NCBI RefSeq assembly: GCF_012910805.1
Contig: NZ_WTVK01000034.1
Span: forward strand, 1-61,069
Origin: Aromatoleum evansii
GTDB taxonomy: Bacteria; Pseudomonadota; Gammaproteobacteria; Burkholderiales; Rhodocyclaceae
Length of the DNA: 61,069 bases
Direction: 5' to 3'
The translations under genes were made by a program, and so were the position numbers. Positions 50,022-59,266 of the stretch are shown one piece after another (the first letter of the stretch is position 1; the number at the start of each line of letters is the position of its first letter). The notes under the pieces were generated by a model. It was not told the origin of the DNA. It saw only the letters and a list, made by a program, of their open reading frames with translations, and ran no database searches.

Positions 50022-51785
50022 ATGAGCGCCGATCCGAAAGTCCAACTTGCCGACCTGCTGCGTGCCGCGCTGAAGAGCGTCGCCCCCGACCTGAGCGAAA
50101 CCCCGATCCAGCTGGAACGCCCCAAGCAGGCCGGTCACGGTGACTTCGCCACCAACCTCGCGCTGCAACTCGCCAAGCCGCTGCGCCGCAGCCCGCGCGA
50201 CCTCGCGAACATGCTGCTGGCCGAGCTGCCCGCCTCGCCGCTGGTGACGAAGGCCGAAGTGGCCGGCGCCGGCTTCATCAATTTCACGCTCAACTCCGGT
50301 GCCAAGACCTCGGTGGTCGCCGACGTCCTCGCACGTGGCGCGGAATTCGGCCGCGGCGCCCGACTCGGCACCAAGGTGCAGGTCGAGTTCGTCTCCGCCA
50401 ACCCGACCGGGCCGCTGCACGTCGGCCACGGCCGCGGCGCAGCCTACGGGGCGTCGCTGTCCGCGGTGCTCGACTTCGCGGGCTTCGACGTCACGCGCGA
50501 GTACTACATCAACGATGCCGGCCGGCAGATGGACATCCTCGCGTTGTCGACCTGGCTGCGCTACCTCGCCTTCCACGGCATCGAGATCGACTTCCCGCCC
50601 AACGCCTACCAGGGCGACTACGTCATCGAGATGGCGCGCGAGATGCGCGAGGGTCACAAGGACCGCTTCGCCAAGGTCACCGCCGCGCAGATCCTCGACG
50701 GCGCGCCGGGCCTGCCCGCAGCCGAGCGCAAGGACGACGAGGCCAAGAACCAGCGCGAGGAGCACCTCGACGTGCTGATCGCCAACGCCAAGCGCCTGCT
50801 CGGCGAGGACTACCCCTTCGTGCATGGTTTCGCGCTCAACGAGCAGCTCGGCGACGGCCGCGACGACCTGCACGAGTTCGGCGTGCATTTCGACAAGTGG
50901 TTCTCGGAGAAGAGCCTGTTCGACACCGGGCTGGTCGAGCGCGTGGTGACCGAGCTGGAGAAGCGCGGCCACATCTACGTGCAGGACGGCGCCAAGTGGT
51001 TCCGCTCGACCGCCTTCGGCGACGAGAAGGACCGCGTCGTGCAGCGCGACAACGGCCTGTATACGTACTTCGCCTCCGACATCGCCTATCACCTGAACAA
51101 GTACGAGCGCGGCTTCGATCGCGTCATCGACATCTGGGGCGCCGACCACCACGGCTACATCCCGCGCGTGAAGGGCGCGATCGCCGCGCTGGGCCTGCCG
51201 CCGGAGAAGCTCGAGGTGGCGCTGGTGCAGTTCGCGGTGCTGTACCGCAACGGCCAGAAGGCGGCGATGTCGACCCGTTCGGGCGAGTTCGTGACGCTGC
51301 GCGAGCTGCGCCGCGAAGTCGGCAACGACGCGTGCCGCTTCTTCTACGTGCTGCGCAAGAGCGACCAGCACCTCGACTTCGACCTCGATCTCGCCAAGAG
51401 CCAGAGCAACGAGAACCCGGTCTACTACGTGCAGTACGCCCACGCGCGCGTGTGCTCGGTGCTGCAACAGTGGGGCGGCGAAATCGGCGAGCTCGCCGCG
51501 GCCGACCTCGCGCGCCTTGAGAACGAGCGCGAACTGGCGCTGTGCGCACGCCTCGGCGCCTTCGCCGAGCTGATCCAGAGCGCCGCCGCCGACTACGCGC
51601 CGCACCAGATCGCCTTCTACCTCAAGGACCTCGCCGGCGAATTCCACAGCTGGTACAACGCCGAGCGCATGCTGGTCGAGGACGAGGGGCTGAAGCTCGC
51701 GCGTCTCGCGCTCGCCGCCGCCGTGCGCCAGGTGCTCGCCAACGGCCTCGCGCTGCTGGGCGTGTCGGCGCCGCAGTCGATGTAA
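50022..51785 (+). CDS. argS: Arginyl-tRNA synthetase
   Basis: This 587-residue class I synthetase has the N-terminal additional domain (1-110) typical of ArgS. The HIGH-type motif is in PTGPLHVGHGRGA (about 132-144), and the catalytic fold runs to about 420, where KAAMSTRSGEF takes the place of KMSKS. The C-terminal anticodon-binding DALR domain ends the protein. The ATG at 50022 is chosen because MSADPKVQLADLL is the usual start. It heads a plus-strand group with the SPOR and dsbA genes. Confidence 0.97.
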   Translation: MSADPKVQLADLLRAALKSVAPDLSETPIQLERPKQAGHGDFATNLALQLAKPLRRSPRDLANMLLAELPASPLVTKAEVAGAGFINFTLNSGAKTSVVADVLARGAEFGRGARLGTKVQVEFVSANPTGPLHVGHGRGAAYGASLSAVLDFAGFDVTREYYINDAGRQMDILALSTWLRYLAFHGIEIDFPPNAYQGDYVIEMAREMREGHKDRFAKVTAAQILDGAPGLPAAERKDDEAKNQREEHLDVLIANAKRLLGEDYPFVHGFALNEQLGDGRDDLHEFGVHFDKWFSEKSLFDTGLVERVVTELEKRGHIYVQDGAKWFRSTAFGDEKDRVVQRDNGLYTYFASDIAYHLNKYERGFDRVIDIWGADHHGYIPRVKGAIAALGLPPEKLEVALVQFAVLYRNGQKAAMSTRSGEFVTLRELRREVGNDACRFFYVLRKSDQHLDFDLDLAKSQSNENPVYYVQYAHARVCSVLQQWGGEIGELAAADLARLENERELALCARLGAFAELIQSAAADYAPHQIAFYLKDLAGEFHSWYNAERMLVEDEGLKLARLALAAAVRQVLANGLALLGVSAPQSM

Positions 51786-51800
51786 CCGTCGGAGAGTTTC

Positions 51801-52379
51801 GTGAGTCGTGACCGCAAGCCCAGCAGGAAAGCCAGCCGGCCGGCGAAGAGCCGCGGCGGCGTGATCGTCGGCATCTTCATCGGACTGGTGCTCGGCGCCT
51901 TGTTCGCGGCCGGGGCCGCGTGGTACTTCACGCGCAATTCGCCGTTCCAGACGCCGACGGCGCCGGCCCCCGCGGCGGCACGGCCGCCCGCATCCGACCA
52001 GCCGGCCTCGTTGCCGGGCAAGCCGGGCGACCGGCCGGTCGTGAAGCCCGACTTCGAGTTCTACAAGATCCTGCCGCAGGGCGAGGGTGCCCCCACCGAG
52101 GCGAAGCCTGCCGCACCGGCCGCCGCGGCGCCGGCCGCGCCCGAGAAGCTCTACCTGCAGATCGGCGCGTTCGAGAATCCCGCCGAGGCCGACAACCTGA
52201 AGGCCAAGCTCGCGCTGAGCGGCATCGAGGCGAGCGCGCAGCGCGCGCAGCTACCCGACGGCCGCACGATGCACCGAGTACGCATCGGCCCCTTCGCCAA
52301 GCCCGAAGACATGAATCCGGTGCGCGCACGCCTGTCCGATGCCGGCTTCACCGCGACGGTCGTCAAGGGCAATCCCTGA
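51801..52379 (+). CDS. SPOR-domain protein, FtsN-like
   Basis: This 192-residue protein begins at a GTG 15 bp after argS, with a GGAGAG site. It has a short basic cytoplasmic N-terminus, one span at about 20-43, a Pro/Ala-rich periplasmic linker, and a SPOR domain at about 113-190 (LYLQIGAFENPAEADNLKAKL, VRIGPF). SPOR domains bind denuded peptidoglycan at the division site. It is much shorter than E. coli FtsN but fits the argS-adjacent homologues of betaproteobacteria. Confidence 0.92.
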   Translation: MSRDRKPSRKASRPAKSRGGVIVGIFIGLVLGALFAAGAAWYFTRNSPFQTPTAPAPAAARPPASDQPASLPGKPGDRPVVKPDFEFYKILPQGEGAPTEAKPAAPAAAAPAAPEKLYLQIGAFENPAEADNLKAKLALSGIEASAQRAQLPDGRTMHRVRIGPFAKPEDMNPVRARLSDAGFTATVVKGNP

Positions 52380-52477
52380 GCGACGCTGCACGCCGCCGGC
52401 CGATATGCCTATAAAATTTCGGGAACAACTCTCAGGGTCTGCCGTCTGAGACCCTGTCATCAACTCGGGAGTATTGA

Positions 52478-53119
52478 ATGAATCGTCGTGCCGCACTCAA
52501 GCAGCTGTCCGCCCTGACCGCCTTCTCCGCCCTCGGTGGCGCGGCCTGGGCCCAGAAGGCCGGCCAGCCCTTCCAGACCCTGGCCACCAAGGTGCCGACC
52601 GAGGTCGCCGGCAAGATCGAGGTGATCGAGTTCTTCTCCTACGGCTGCCCGCACTGCCACGACTTCGAGCCCCTGCTCAACACCTGGACGAAGACGCTGC
52701 CGGCCGACGTGAACTTCGTGAAGGTGCCCATCACCTTCAACCGCCCCGAGTGGACCAACCTCGCGCGCATCTACTACACGCTCGAAGCGATGGGCGAGGC
52801 GGCGAAGCTGGGACCGGCCGTGTTCGCCGCGATCCACGAGCAGAAGCGCCAGCTGCAGAAGGAAGACGTGCTGCTCGAGTGGGCCGGCAGCGTCACCGAC
52901 TCGAAGCGTTTCAGCGACACCTGGAAGTCCTTCGGCGTGCAGTCGCGCGTGCAGCGCTCGAACCAGATCGCTGCCGCCTATCGCGTGGCGGGCGTGCCGA
53001 TGATGGCCGTGGATGGCCGCTTCATGGTGTCGGCCTCGACCGCCGGCAGCCACGAGGGCATGCTCAAGACCGTCAACGAACTGGTCGCGCGCGTGCGTTC
53101 GGAGAAGGGCAAGGGCTGA
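52478..53119 (+). CDS. dsbA: Thiol:disulfide interchange protein DsbA
   Basis: This 213-residue periplasmic protein has a signal peptide (1-25, ...GAAWAQ). The thioredoxin-like fold carries the active-site motif CPHC (C57-C60) in FFSYGCPHCHDF and the cis-Pro loop in GVPMMAVDG. It introduces disulfides into exported proteins. It follows the SPOR gene by 98 bp on the same strand. The ATG at 52478 has a GGGAG site a few bases upstream. Confidence 0.96.
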   Translation: MNRRAALKQLSALTAFSALGGAAWAQKAGQPFQTLATKVPTEVAGKIEVIEFFSYGCPHCHDFEPLLNTWTKTLPADVNFVKVPITFNRPEWTNLARIYYTLEAMGEAAKLGPAVFAAIHEQKRQLQKEDVLLEWAGSVTDSKRFSDTWKSFGVQSRVQRSNQIAAAYRVAGVPMMAVDGRFMVSASTAGSHEGMLKTVNELVARVRSEKGKG

Positions 53120-53167
53120 TCGGCCGCTGGCGGGGCGCCGCCGCGCCCCGCCAGCGGGGGCGGCCTT

Positions 53168-53242
53168 GTGGGAGCGGCTTCAGCCGCGAATCGGCGGTGC
53201 CGCATGTGACTCGGCTCATTCGCGGCTGAAGCCGCTCCCGCA
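53168..53242. repeat. REP-like palindrome downstream of dsbA
   Basis: The same GTGGGAGCGGCTTCAGCCGC unit as at 7592 and 47105, in inverted arms around a spacer. The right arm is slightly degenerate (CTCCCGC). It lies between dsbA and the SDR gene. Confidence 0.9.
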
Positions 53243-53337
53243 GGTTCGACGGGCGGTTTTTGGTTAAGCGCCCACCCCCGACACTTCAGCGCGCCATTCA
53301 TGCGATCCCTGTTTTCGTGAAGCACGATCCCCGCCCT

Positions 53338-54129
53338 GTGTCCCATGCAAGTCCGGCTCCGGCCGGACTTCGCGTTTTCCTGACCGGCGCCTCCAGCGGC
53401 CTCGGTCAGGCCTTCGCTCGTCATTACGCCGGCCGCGGCGCCAACCTCGGCCTCGTTGCGCGACGCGGCGAGGCGCTGGCGGCGTTCGCAGCCGAGCTGC
53501 CGGGCGAACATCTCCCCCTGCCGGCCGATGTCGGTGACGCGGGCGCCCTCGCGGCGGCGGCCGAAGCCTACCTGACGCGTTTCGGCGTGCCCGACATCGT
53601 CATCGCCAATGCGGGCGTGTCGGTCGGTACGCTCACCGAATGCTCCGAGGATCTACCGGCCTTCGAGCGCGTAATGCGCACCAACGTGAACGGCATGGTC
53701 GCGAGCTTCCAGCCCTTCGTCGAGGCGATGCGTCGGCGCGGCTCCGGGCGGCTCGTCGGCATCGCCTCGGTGGCGGGCATCCGCGGCCTGCCCGGGGCGG
53801 GCGCGTACAGCGCATCGAAGGCCGCCGCGATCGCCTATCTGGAGAGCCTGCGCGTCGAGCTGCGCGGCAGCGGCGTGCGTGTCGTGACGCTCGCGCCCGG
53901 CTATATCGCAACGCCGATGACCGCCGTGAACAAATATCCGATGCCCTTCATGCTGCAGGCCGACGAGGCCGCGCGGCGCATGGCGAAGCTTATCGACGCC
54001 GGTCGCGGCTATGCAGTCGTGCCCTGGCAGATGGGCGTCGTCGCGCGCGTGCTGCGGGCGCTGCCGAACCCGGTGTTCGACGCCCTGTTCGCCCGCGCCG
54101 GCCGCAAGCCGCGCGGGCTGCCGCTGTAG
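53338..54129 (+). CDS. Short-chain dehydrogenase/reductase (SDR)
   Basis: This protein of about 263 residues is a classical SDR. It has TGASSGLGQA near the N-terminus, NAG in VIANAGVS, the catalytic Ser in ASVAG and the YxxxK motif in GAYSASKAAAIAYLESL, followed by the PGYIATPMT loop. The start is uncertain because no ribosome site is clear. I use the GTG at 53338, just before the first beta strand; GTG 53317 or TTG 53260 would lengthen it. The substrate is unknown. It is flanked by two REP-like repeats. Confidence 0.88.
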   Translation: MSHASPAPAGLRVFLTGASSGLGQAFARHYAGRGANLGLVARRGEALAAFAAELPGEHLPLPADVGDAGALAAAAEAYLTRFGVPDIVIANAGVSVGTLTECSEDLPAFERVMRTNVNGMVASFQPFVEAMRRRGSGRLVGIASVAGIRGLPGAGAYSASKAAAIAYLESLRVELRGSGVRVVTLAPGYIATPMTAVNKYPMPFMLQADEAARRMAKLIDAGRGYAVVPWQMGVVARVLRALPNPVFDALFARAGRKPRGLPL

Positions 54130-54154
54130 CAGAGCTGCCGGGGCGGTATTCCAT

Positions 54155-54210
54155 GTGGGAGCGGCTTTAGCCGCGAACGGATGGCGATTCGCGGCTAAAG
54201 CCGCTCCCAC
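54155..54210. repeat. REP-like palindrome, TTTAGCC variant
   Basis: Arms GTGGGAGCGGCTTTAGCCGC and their inverted copy enclose a short spacer. CTTTAG and CTAAAG replace the CTTCAG/CTGAAG of the other copies on both arms, so the two arms changed together and pairing was kept. Confidence 0.9.
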
Positions 54211-54388
54211 AGACTCTTCCCGCCGCTCCGCACGGGTCCTCGCCGAATATCGTTCATGCGATTGTGCTGTTCGGTGCTCCACCCCTTCCCCACGGCACGC
54301 GATGCGGGTAAGGTGATACGGATAAGGTGGGCGGTTGCCCGACTGATCGGCTCGTCGCGGCGCGGCCCCCGTCACGCGGGAGACAGCG

Positions 54389-57300
54389 ATGCAGACACGC
54401 CACGCAGAAAGCGGTGCCGCAAGTTTCGAAGCGATCCTCGAGCAGATCCAACTCAAGCTCCCGCCGGACCAGGCGGCCCTCGTCGGCGCCTTCGCGCGCT
54501 GCTGGTTCGGGCAGGTCGCGCCCGAGGACATCGCCGACTACACCGTCGACGACCTGTACGGCGCGGTGCTCAGCCACTGGCACTTCGCGCGCAAGCACCG
54601 TGGCGGCACGCGCCTGCGCGTGTATAACCCCAAGCTCGAGGAGCACGGCTGGGAATCGACCCACTCGGTGATCGAGATCGTCAATGACGACATGCCCTTC
54701 CTCGTAGACTCGATCGCGATGGAGGTCAATCGCCAGGGCCTCACGCTGCACCTGATCATTCACCCGGTGATGCGTGTCGTGCGCGACGCGGACGGCGTCT
54801 ATCAGGGCGTGGCCGACGAGGCGGGGACGGGGCACTACGAATCGATGATCCACGTCGAGGTCGACCGGCGCACCGACGCGGTCGACCTCGATGCGCTGCG
54901 TGCGGGGCTGGAGCGCGTGCTCGCCGACGTGCGCGTGGCGGTGAGCGACTGGCCCGCGATGCAGCAGCGCGTCGCCGACATCATCAGCGAGGTCGAGCAC
55001 AATCCGCCGCCGGTCGCCGCCGAGGAGATCGAGGAGAGCGTCGCCTTCCTGCAGTGGCTGATGGACGACAACCTCGTGCTGCTGGGCTGCCGCGACTACG
55101 AGCTGGCTGCCGCCGACGGTGGCACGCCGGAATTGTCCATCGTCGCCGGTTCGGGGCTCGGGCTGCTGCGCGAGAAGGAAGGCGAGAAGCGCTCGCGCTC
55201 GTTCGGCGCCCTGCCTGCGGAGCTGAAGACAACGCTGCCCAATCTGCCGGTGCTGCTCACGGTCACGAAGTCGAACACGCGCTCGACCGTGCATCGCGCC
55301 GGCTACATCGACCGCTTCAGCATCAAGCGCTTTGACGCGGACGGCCACGTGTGCGGCGAACGCCGCGTGATCGGCCTGCTGGCGTCCACCGCCTATAGCG
55401 CCAGCCCCAAGCTCATCCCCTTCCTGCGCCGCAAGGTGGATGCGGTGATCGCGCGTGCCGGCCTGATGCCCAAGAGCCATGCGGCGAAGGCGCTGCTGAC
55501 CATCCTCGAGCGCTATCCGCGCGACGAGCTGTTCCAGATCGACGCCGAAGAGCTCTTCCACCAGGCGATGGGCATCCTGCACCTGGGCGAGCGCCAGCGC
55601 ACGCGCCTCTTCGTGCGCTGCGACCCCTTCGCGCGCTTCGTCTCCTGCCTCATCTACGTGCCGCGCGAGCACTACAACACCGATCAGCGCCTGCGCATGC
55701 AGGCGGTGTTGATGGAAGCCTTCAACGGTGCGAGCTCGGACTTCGACGTGCAGTTCTTCGAGTCGGCGCTCGCGCGCGTGCTCATCATCGTGCGCACGCG
55801 CGATTCGGTGATCCCGCCCTTCGAGGTGCACGAGCTCGAGCAGCGCATCGTGCGCGCCACGCGGCGTTGGGAGGACGAGCTGCAGCGCGTGCTGCTCGAG
55901 CACTGCGGCGAGGAGCGCGGCATGGCCCTGCTGCGCCGCTACGGCAGCGCCTTTCCGGCCGGCTATCGCGAGGAGTTTTCGCCGCGTGTGGCGGTGTTCG
56001 ACATCGAGCAGATGGAGTCGGTCGCCGCAGACGGGTTGGCGATGAGCCTCTACATCCCGCTGGAGGCGCCTGCGGGACGGCTCAACTTCAAGATCTACCG
56101 CGTCGGTGCGCCGGTGCCGCTGTCGCAGAGCCTGCCCATGCTCGAGCGCATGGGCGTGAAGGTCATCGACGAGCGGCCTTCGGAGATCGCGCGCCAGGAT
56201 GGCGAATGCGTGTGGATCCACGACTTCGGCCTCGCGTATGCGGGGGCCGAGGAACTGGACATCGACACCCTGCGCCCGCTCTTCCACGACGCCTTCCTGC
56301 GCGCCTGGCGCGGGGAGACGGAGAGCGACGACTTCAACCGCCTGACCCTGCTCGCGGGGCTCACCTGGCGCGAGATCACCGTGCTGCGCGCCTACGCGAA
56401 GCACATGAAGCAGGCCGCTTTCACGTTCAGCCAGACCTATATGCAGCAGACGCTCGCCGCCCATCCGCGGCTCGCGCGCCAGCTCATCGAGCTCTTCGCG
56501 CTGCGCATGGACCCGGCCCGCGGCCAGGAGCGTCTCCGCCACGAGGCGACGGTGCTGGCCGGCATCGACGACGCGCTCAACGACGTCGCCAACCTCGACG
56601 AGGACCGCATCCTGCGCCAATTCCTCGCGATGGTGCGCGCGACGCTGCGCACGAATTACTACCAGCGGGCTGCGGACGGCGCGTTCAAGCCCTATCTGTC
56701 GTTCAAGTTCGATCCGAAGCGCATCCCCAACCTGCCGCAGCCGATGCCGATGTTCGAGATCTTCGTCTATGCGCCGCGCTTCGAGGGGGTGCATCTGCGC
56801 GGCGGCAAGGTGGCGCGCGGCGGGCTGCGCTGGTCGGACCGCATGGAGGACTACCGCACCGAGGTGCTGGGTCTGGTGAAGGCGCAGATCGTCAAGAACG
56901 CCGTGATCGTGCCGGTCGGCTCCAAGGGCGGCTTCGTGGTCAGGAATCCGCCGCCGGCCGGCGATCGCGAGGCGGTGCTCGCCGAAGGCATCGCGTGCTA
57001 CCGCCTGTACCTGCGCGGCCTGCTCGATCTCACCGACAACCTCGTGCAGGGCCGTGTCGTGCCGCCGCCCGACGTGGTGCGCCACGACGGCGACGACCCC
57101 TATCTCGTCGTTGCCGCGGACAAGGGCACCGCGAGCTTCTCCGACTATGCGAACGCCGTCGCGGCCGAGTACGGTTTCTGGCTCGGCGACGCCTTCGCCT
57201 CCGGTGGCTCGGCCGGCTACGACCACAAGAAGATGGCCATTACCGCGCGCGGCGCGTGGGAGTCGGTGAAGCGCCACTTCCGCGAGCTCGGCATCGACAC

Positions 57301-59206
57301 GCAGGAGGATCCCTTCACCGCAGTCGGTGTCGGCGACATGTCGGGCGACGTGTTCGGCAATGGCATGCTGCGCTCGCGCAAGACCCGCTTGGTCGCGGCC
57401 TTCGACCATCGCCACGTCTTCATCGACCCCGATCCCGACCCGGAAACCTCCTTCGTCGAGCGTGAGCGCCTCTTCGCGCTGCCGCGCTCCTCCTGGAACG
57501 ACTACGACCGCACGAAGATCTCCGCCGGCGGCGGGGTGTGGCCGCGCAGCGCCAAGGCGATCGCGCTGTCGCCGCAAATGCAGGCCGCGCTGGGCGTCGC
57601 CGCGGAGTCGCTGACGCCGTCCGAGCTGATCCACGCGATCCTGTGTGCGCCGGTCGATCTGCTCTACAACGGCGGCATCGGCACCTATGTGAAGGCGACG
57701 AGCGAGACGGATGCCTCGGTCGGCGACCGCGCCAACGACGCGGTGCGGGTGAACGGCGCCGAGCTGCGCTGCCGCGTCGTCGGCGAAGGCGGCAACCTCG
57801 GCATGACGCAGCTCGGGCGCATCGAGTACGCGCTGAAGGGTGGCCGGCTGTACACCGACGCGATCGACAACTCCGGCGGCGTGGACTGCTCCGATCACGA
57901 GGTGAACATCAAGATCCTGCTCAACAGCGTGATCGCCGAGGGTGAGCTCACCGGCAAGCAGCGCGACGCCCTGCTCGTCGAGATGACCGACGAGGTCGCC
58001 GCGCTGGTGCTGCGCGACAACTACGCGCAGACGCAGGTGCTGTCGGTGACGCGCGCGCGCGGCGTGGCGCTGCTCGACGAGCAGGCCGAGTTCATCCGCC
58101 GCCTGAGTTTCGCCGGGCGACTCAACCGCAAGCTGGAGTTCCTGCCGCTCGACGACGAGATCGCCGAACGCGCTGCCGCGCGCACCGGCCTCGTCGCGCC
58201 GGAGCTGGCCGTGCTGCTCGCCTACAGCAAGATCGAGCTCTACGACGAGGTGCTCGCGTCCGACGTGCCGGAGGACCCCTACATCGGCAGCGCGCTGTCG
58301 CGCTACTTCCCGGCCCCGCTGCGTGAACGCTTCGCCGCCCACATCGCGAAGCATCCGCTGCGCCGCGAGATCATCTCGACGCATGTCATCAACAGCATGA
58401 TCAACCGCGTCGGCCCCACCTTCGTGAGCCGGCTGCAGGGCGAAGTGGGCGCGACGCCCGCGGAGATCGTGCGCGCCTACATGGCGACGCGCGAGATCTT
58501 CGGGCTGGTGCCGATCTGGCGCGCGATCGAGGAACTCGACAACCGCGTCGATGACGCCGTCCAGACGGCGATGATCATCGATTGCGGCCGCCTCGTGCAG
58601 CGCGGGACCACGTGGTTCCTGCGTCACCGCGAATGGCTCGCCGACCTGCAGGCCACGCTGGCGCGCTTCACGCCGGGCGTCGAGGCCCTGTCCGAGCACC
58701 TGTACCGCCTGGTGTCGGACGACTACCGCGCGCAGCTCGACGCCGTGACCGCGCGCTACGTCGAGCGCGGTGTGCCCGGAGAGCTCGCGCTGCGCGTCGC
58801 CCTGCTCGACGAGCTGTACTCGGCGCTCGATCTCGTCGAGATCGTCGCCGACACCGGCCACCCCGAGGGAACGGTGGCCGCCGTGTACTTCACCCTCGGC
58901 GGCCACCTCGACCTGTACTGGCTCGGCGCGCAGATCGCCGCGCTGCCGGCCGACACGCGCTGGCAGAACCTCGCGCGCGGCGCGCTGCGCGTCGATCTGT
59001 CGAATCTCGCCCGCAGCCTCGCCGCGGAAACCCTCCGGACCGCGCCCGACCTGGGGCAGCCCGAGGATCTCATCGCCGCCTGGGAAGCACGCCGCATGCC
59101 GCAGATCGAGCGCTACCGGCACCTCCTCGCCGACGTGAAGATGGCGCAGGGGATCGAAATGTCGATGCTGTCGGTGCTGCTGAGGGAGCTGCGCGGGATG
59201 GTGTGA
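54389..59206 (+). CDS. gdhB: NAD-dependent glutamate dehydrogenase, large (about 180-kDa) class
   Basis: This 1605-residue enzyme is the large NAD-specific glutamate dehydrogenase found in many proteobacteria and actinobacteria. The long N-terminal half holds ACT-like regulatory modules. The catalytic domain begins near residue 700. It shows ARGGLRWSDRMEDYRTEVLG and PVGSKGGFV (about 808-850), the substrate and Lys motifs, and a nucleotide-binding region (VGDMSGDVFGNGMLRS). It deaminates glutamate to 2-oxoglutarate. An ATG with GGAGA six bases upstream sets the start. The symbol is tentative. Confidence 0.96.
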   Translation: MQTRHAESGAASFEAILEQIQLKLPPDQAALVGAFARCWFGQVAPEDIADYTVDDLYGAVLSHWHFARKHRGGTRLRVYNPKLEEHGWESTHSVIEIVNDDMPFLVDSIAMEVNRQGLTLHLIIHPVMRVVRDADGVYQGVADEAGTGHYESMIHVEVDRRTDAVDLDALRAGLERVLADVRVAVSDWPAMQQRVADIISEVEHNPPPVAAEEIEESVAFLQWLMDDNLVLLGCRDYELAAADGGTPELSIVAGSGLGLLREKEGEKRSRSFGALPAELKTTLPNLPVLLTVTKSNTRSTVHRAGYIDRFSIKRFDADGHVCGERRVIGLLASTAYSASPKLIPFLRRKVDAVIARAGLMPKSHAAKALLTILERYPRDELFQIDAEELFHQAMGILHLGERQRTRLFVRCDPFARFVSCLIYVPREHYNTDQRLRMQAVLMEAFNGASSDFDVQFFESALARVLIIVRTRDSVIPPFEVHELEQRIVRATRRWEDELQRVLLEHCGEERGMALLRRYGSAFPAGYREEFSPRVAVFDIEQMESVAADGLAMSLYIPLEAPAGRLNFKIYRVGAPVPLSQSLPMLERMGVKVIDERPSEIARQDGECVWIHDFGLAYAGAEELDIDTLRPLFHDAFLRAWRGETESDDFNRLTLLAGLTWREITVLRAYAKHMKQAAFTFSQTYMQQTLAAHPRLARQLIELFALRMDPARGQERLRHEATVLAGIDDALNDVANLDEDRILRQFLAMVRATLRTNYYQRAADGAFKPYLSFKFDPKRIPNLPQPMPMFEIFVYAPRFEGVHLRGGKVARGGLRWSDRMEDYRTEVLGLVKAQIVKNAVIVPVGSKGGFVVRNPPPAGDREAVLAEGIACYRLYLRGLLDLTDNLVQGRVVPPPDVVRHDGDDPYLVVAADKGTASFSDYANAVAAEYGFWLGDAFASGGSAGYDHKKMAITARGAWESVKRHFRELGIDTQEDPFTAVGVGDMSGDVFGNGMLRSRKTRLVAAFDHRHVFIDPDPDPETSFVERERLFALPRSSWNDYDRTKISAGGGVWPRSAKAIALSPQMQAALGVAAESLTPSELIHAILCAPVDLLYNGGIGTYVKATSETDASVGDRANDAVRVNGAELRCRVVGEGGNLGMTQLGRIEYALKGGRLYTDAIDNSGGVDCSDHEVNIKILLNSVIAEGELTGKQRDALLVEMTDEVAALVLRDNYAQTQVLSVTRARGVALLDEQAEFIRRLSFAGRLNRKLEFLPLDDEIAERAAARTGLVAPELAVLLAYSKIELYDEVLASDVPEDPYIGSALSRYFPAPLRERFAAHIAKHPLRREIISTHVINSMINRVGPTFVSRLQGEVGATPAEIVRAYMATREIFGLVPIWRAIEELDNRVDDAVQTAMIIDCGRLVQRGTTWFLRHREWLADLQATLARFTPGVEALSEHLYRLVSDDYRAQLDAVTARYVERGVPGELALRVALLDELYSALDLVEIVADTGHPEGTVAAVYFTLGGHLDLYWLGAQIAALPADTRWQNLARGALRVDLSNLARSLAAETLRTAPDLGQPEDLIAAWEARRMPQIERYRHLLADVKMAQGIEMSMLSVLLRELRGMV

Positions 59207-59215
59207 GCGGGGTAT

Positions 59216-59252
59216 GGACAAAAAAAGCCCGGCGGCCTTGAGGCCGCCGGGC
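59216..59252 (-). terminator. Intrinsic terminator of the RTX adhesin gene
   Basis: On the minus strand a stem of GCCCGGCGGCCT pairs with its inverse (59227-59252), followed by a run of seven T (as A on the plus strand at about 59220-59226). It begins about 15 bp after the adhesin stop. It is the only classical rho-independent terminator I recognise in the window. Confidence 0.9.
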
Positions 59253-59266
59253 GACTCGTCAGGGCG

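Noticed and set aside
54254-59221. A 1655-codon open frame on the minus strand opposite the glutamate dehydrogenase gene
   Set aside because: It is antisense to a clearly conserved enzyme. Its product is an Arg/His/Asp/Val-rich composition with no domain. Long antisense frames arise from GC bias at third codon positions.
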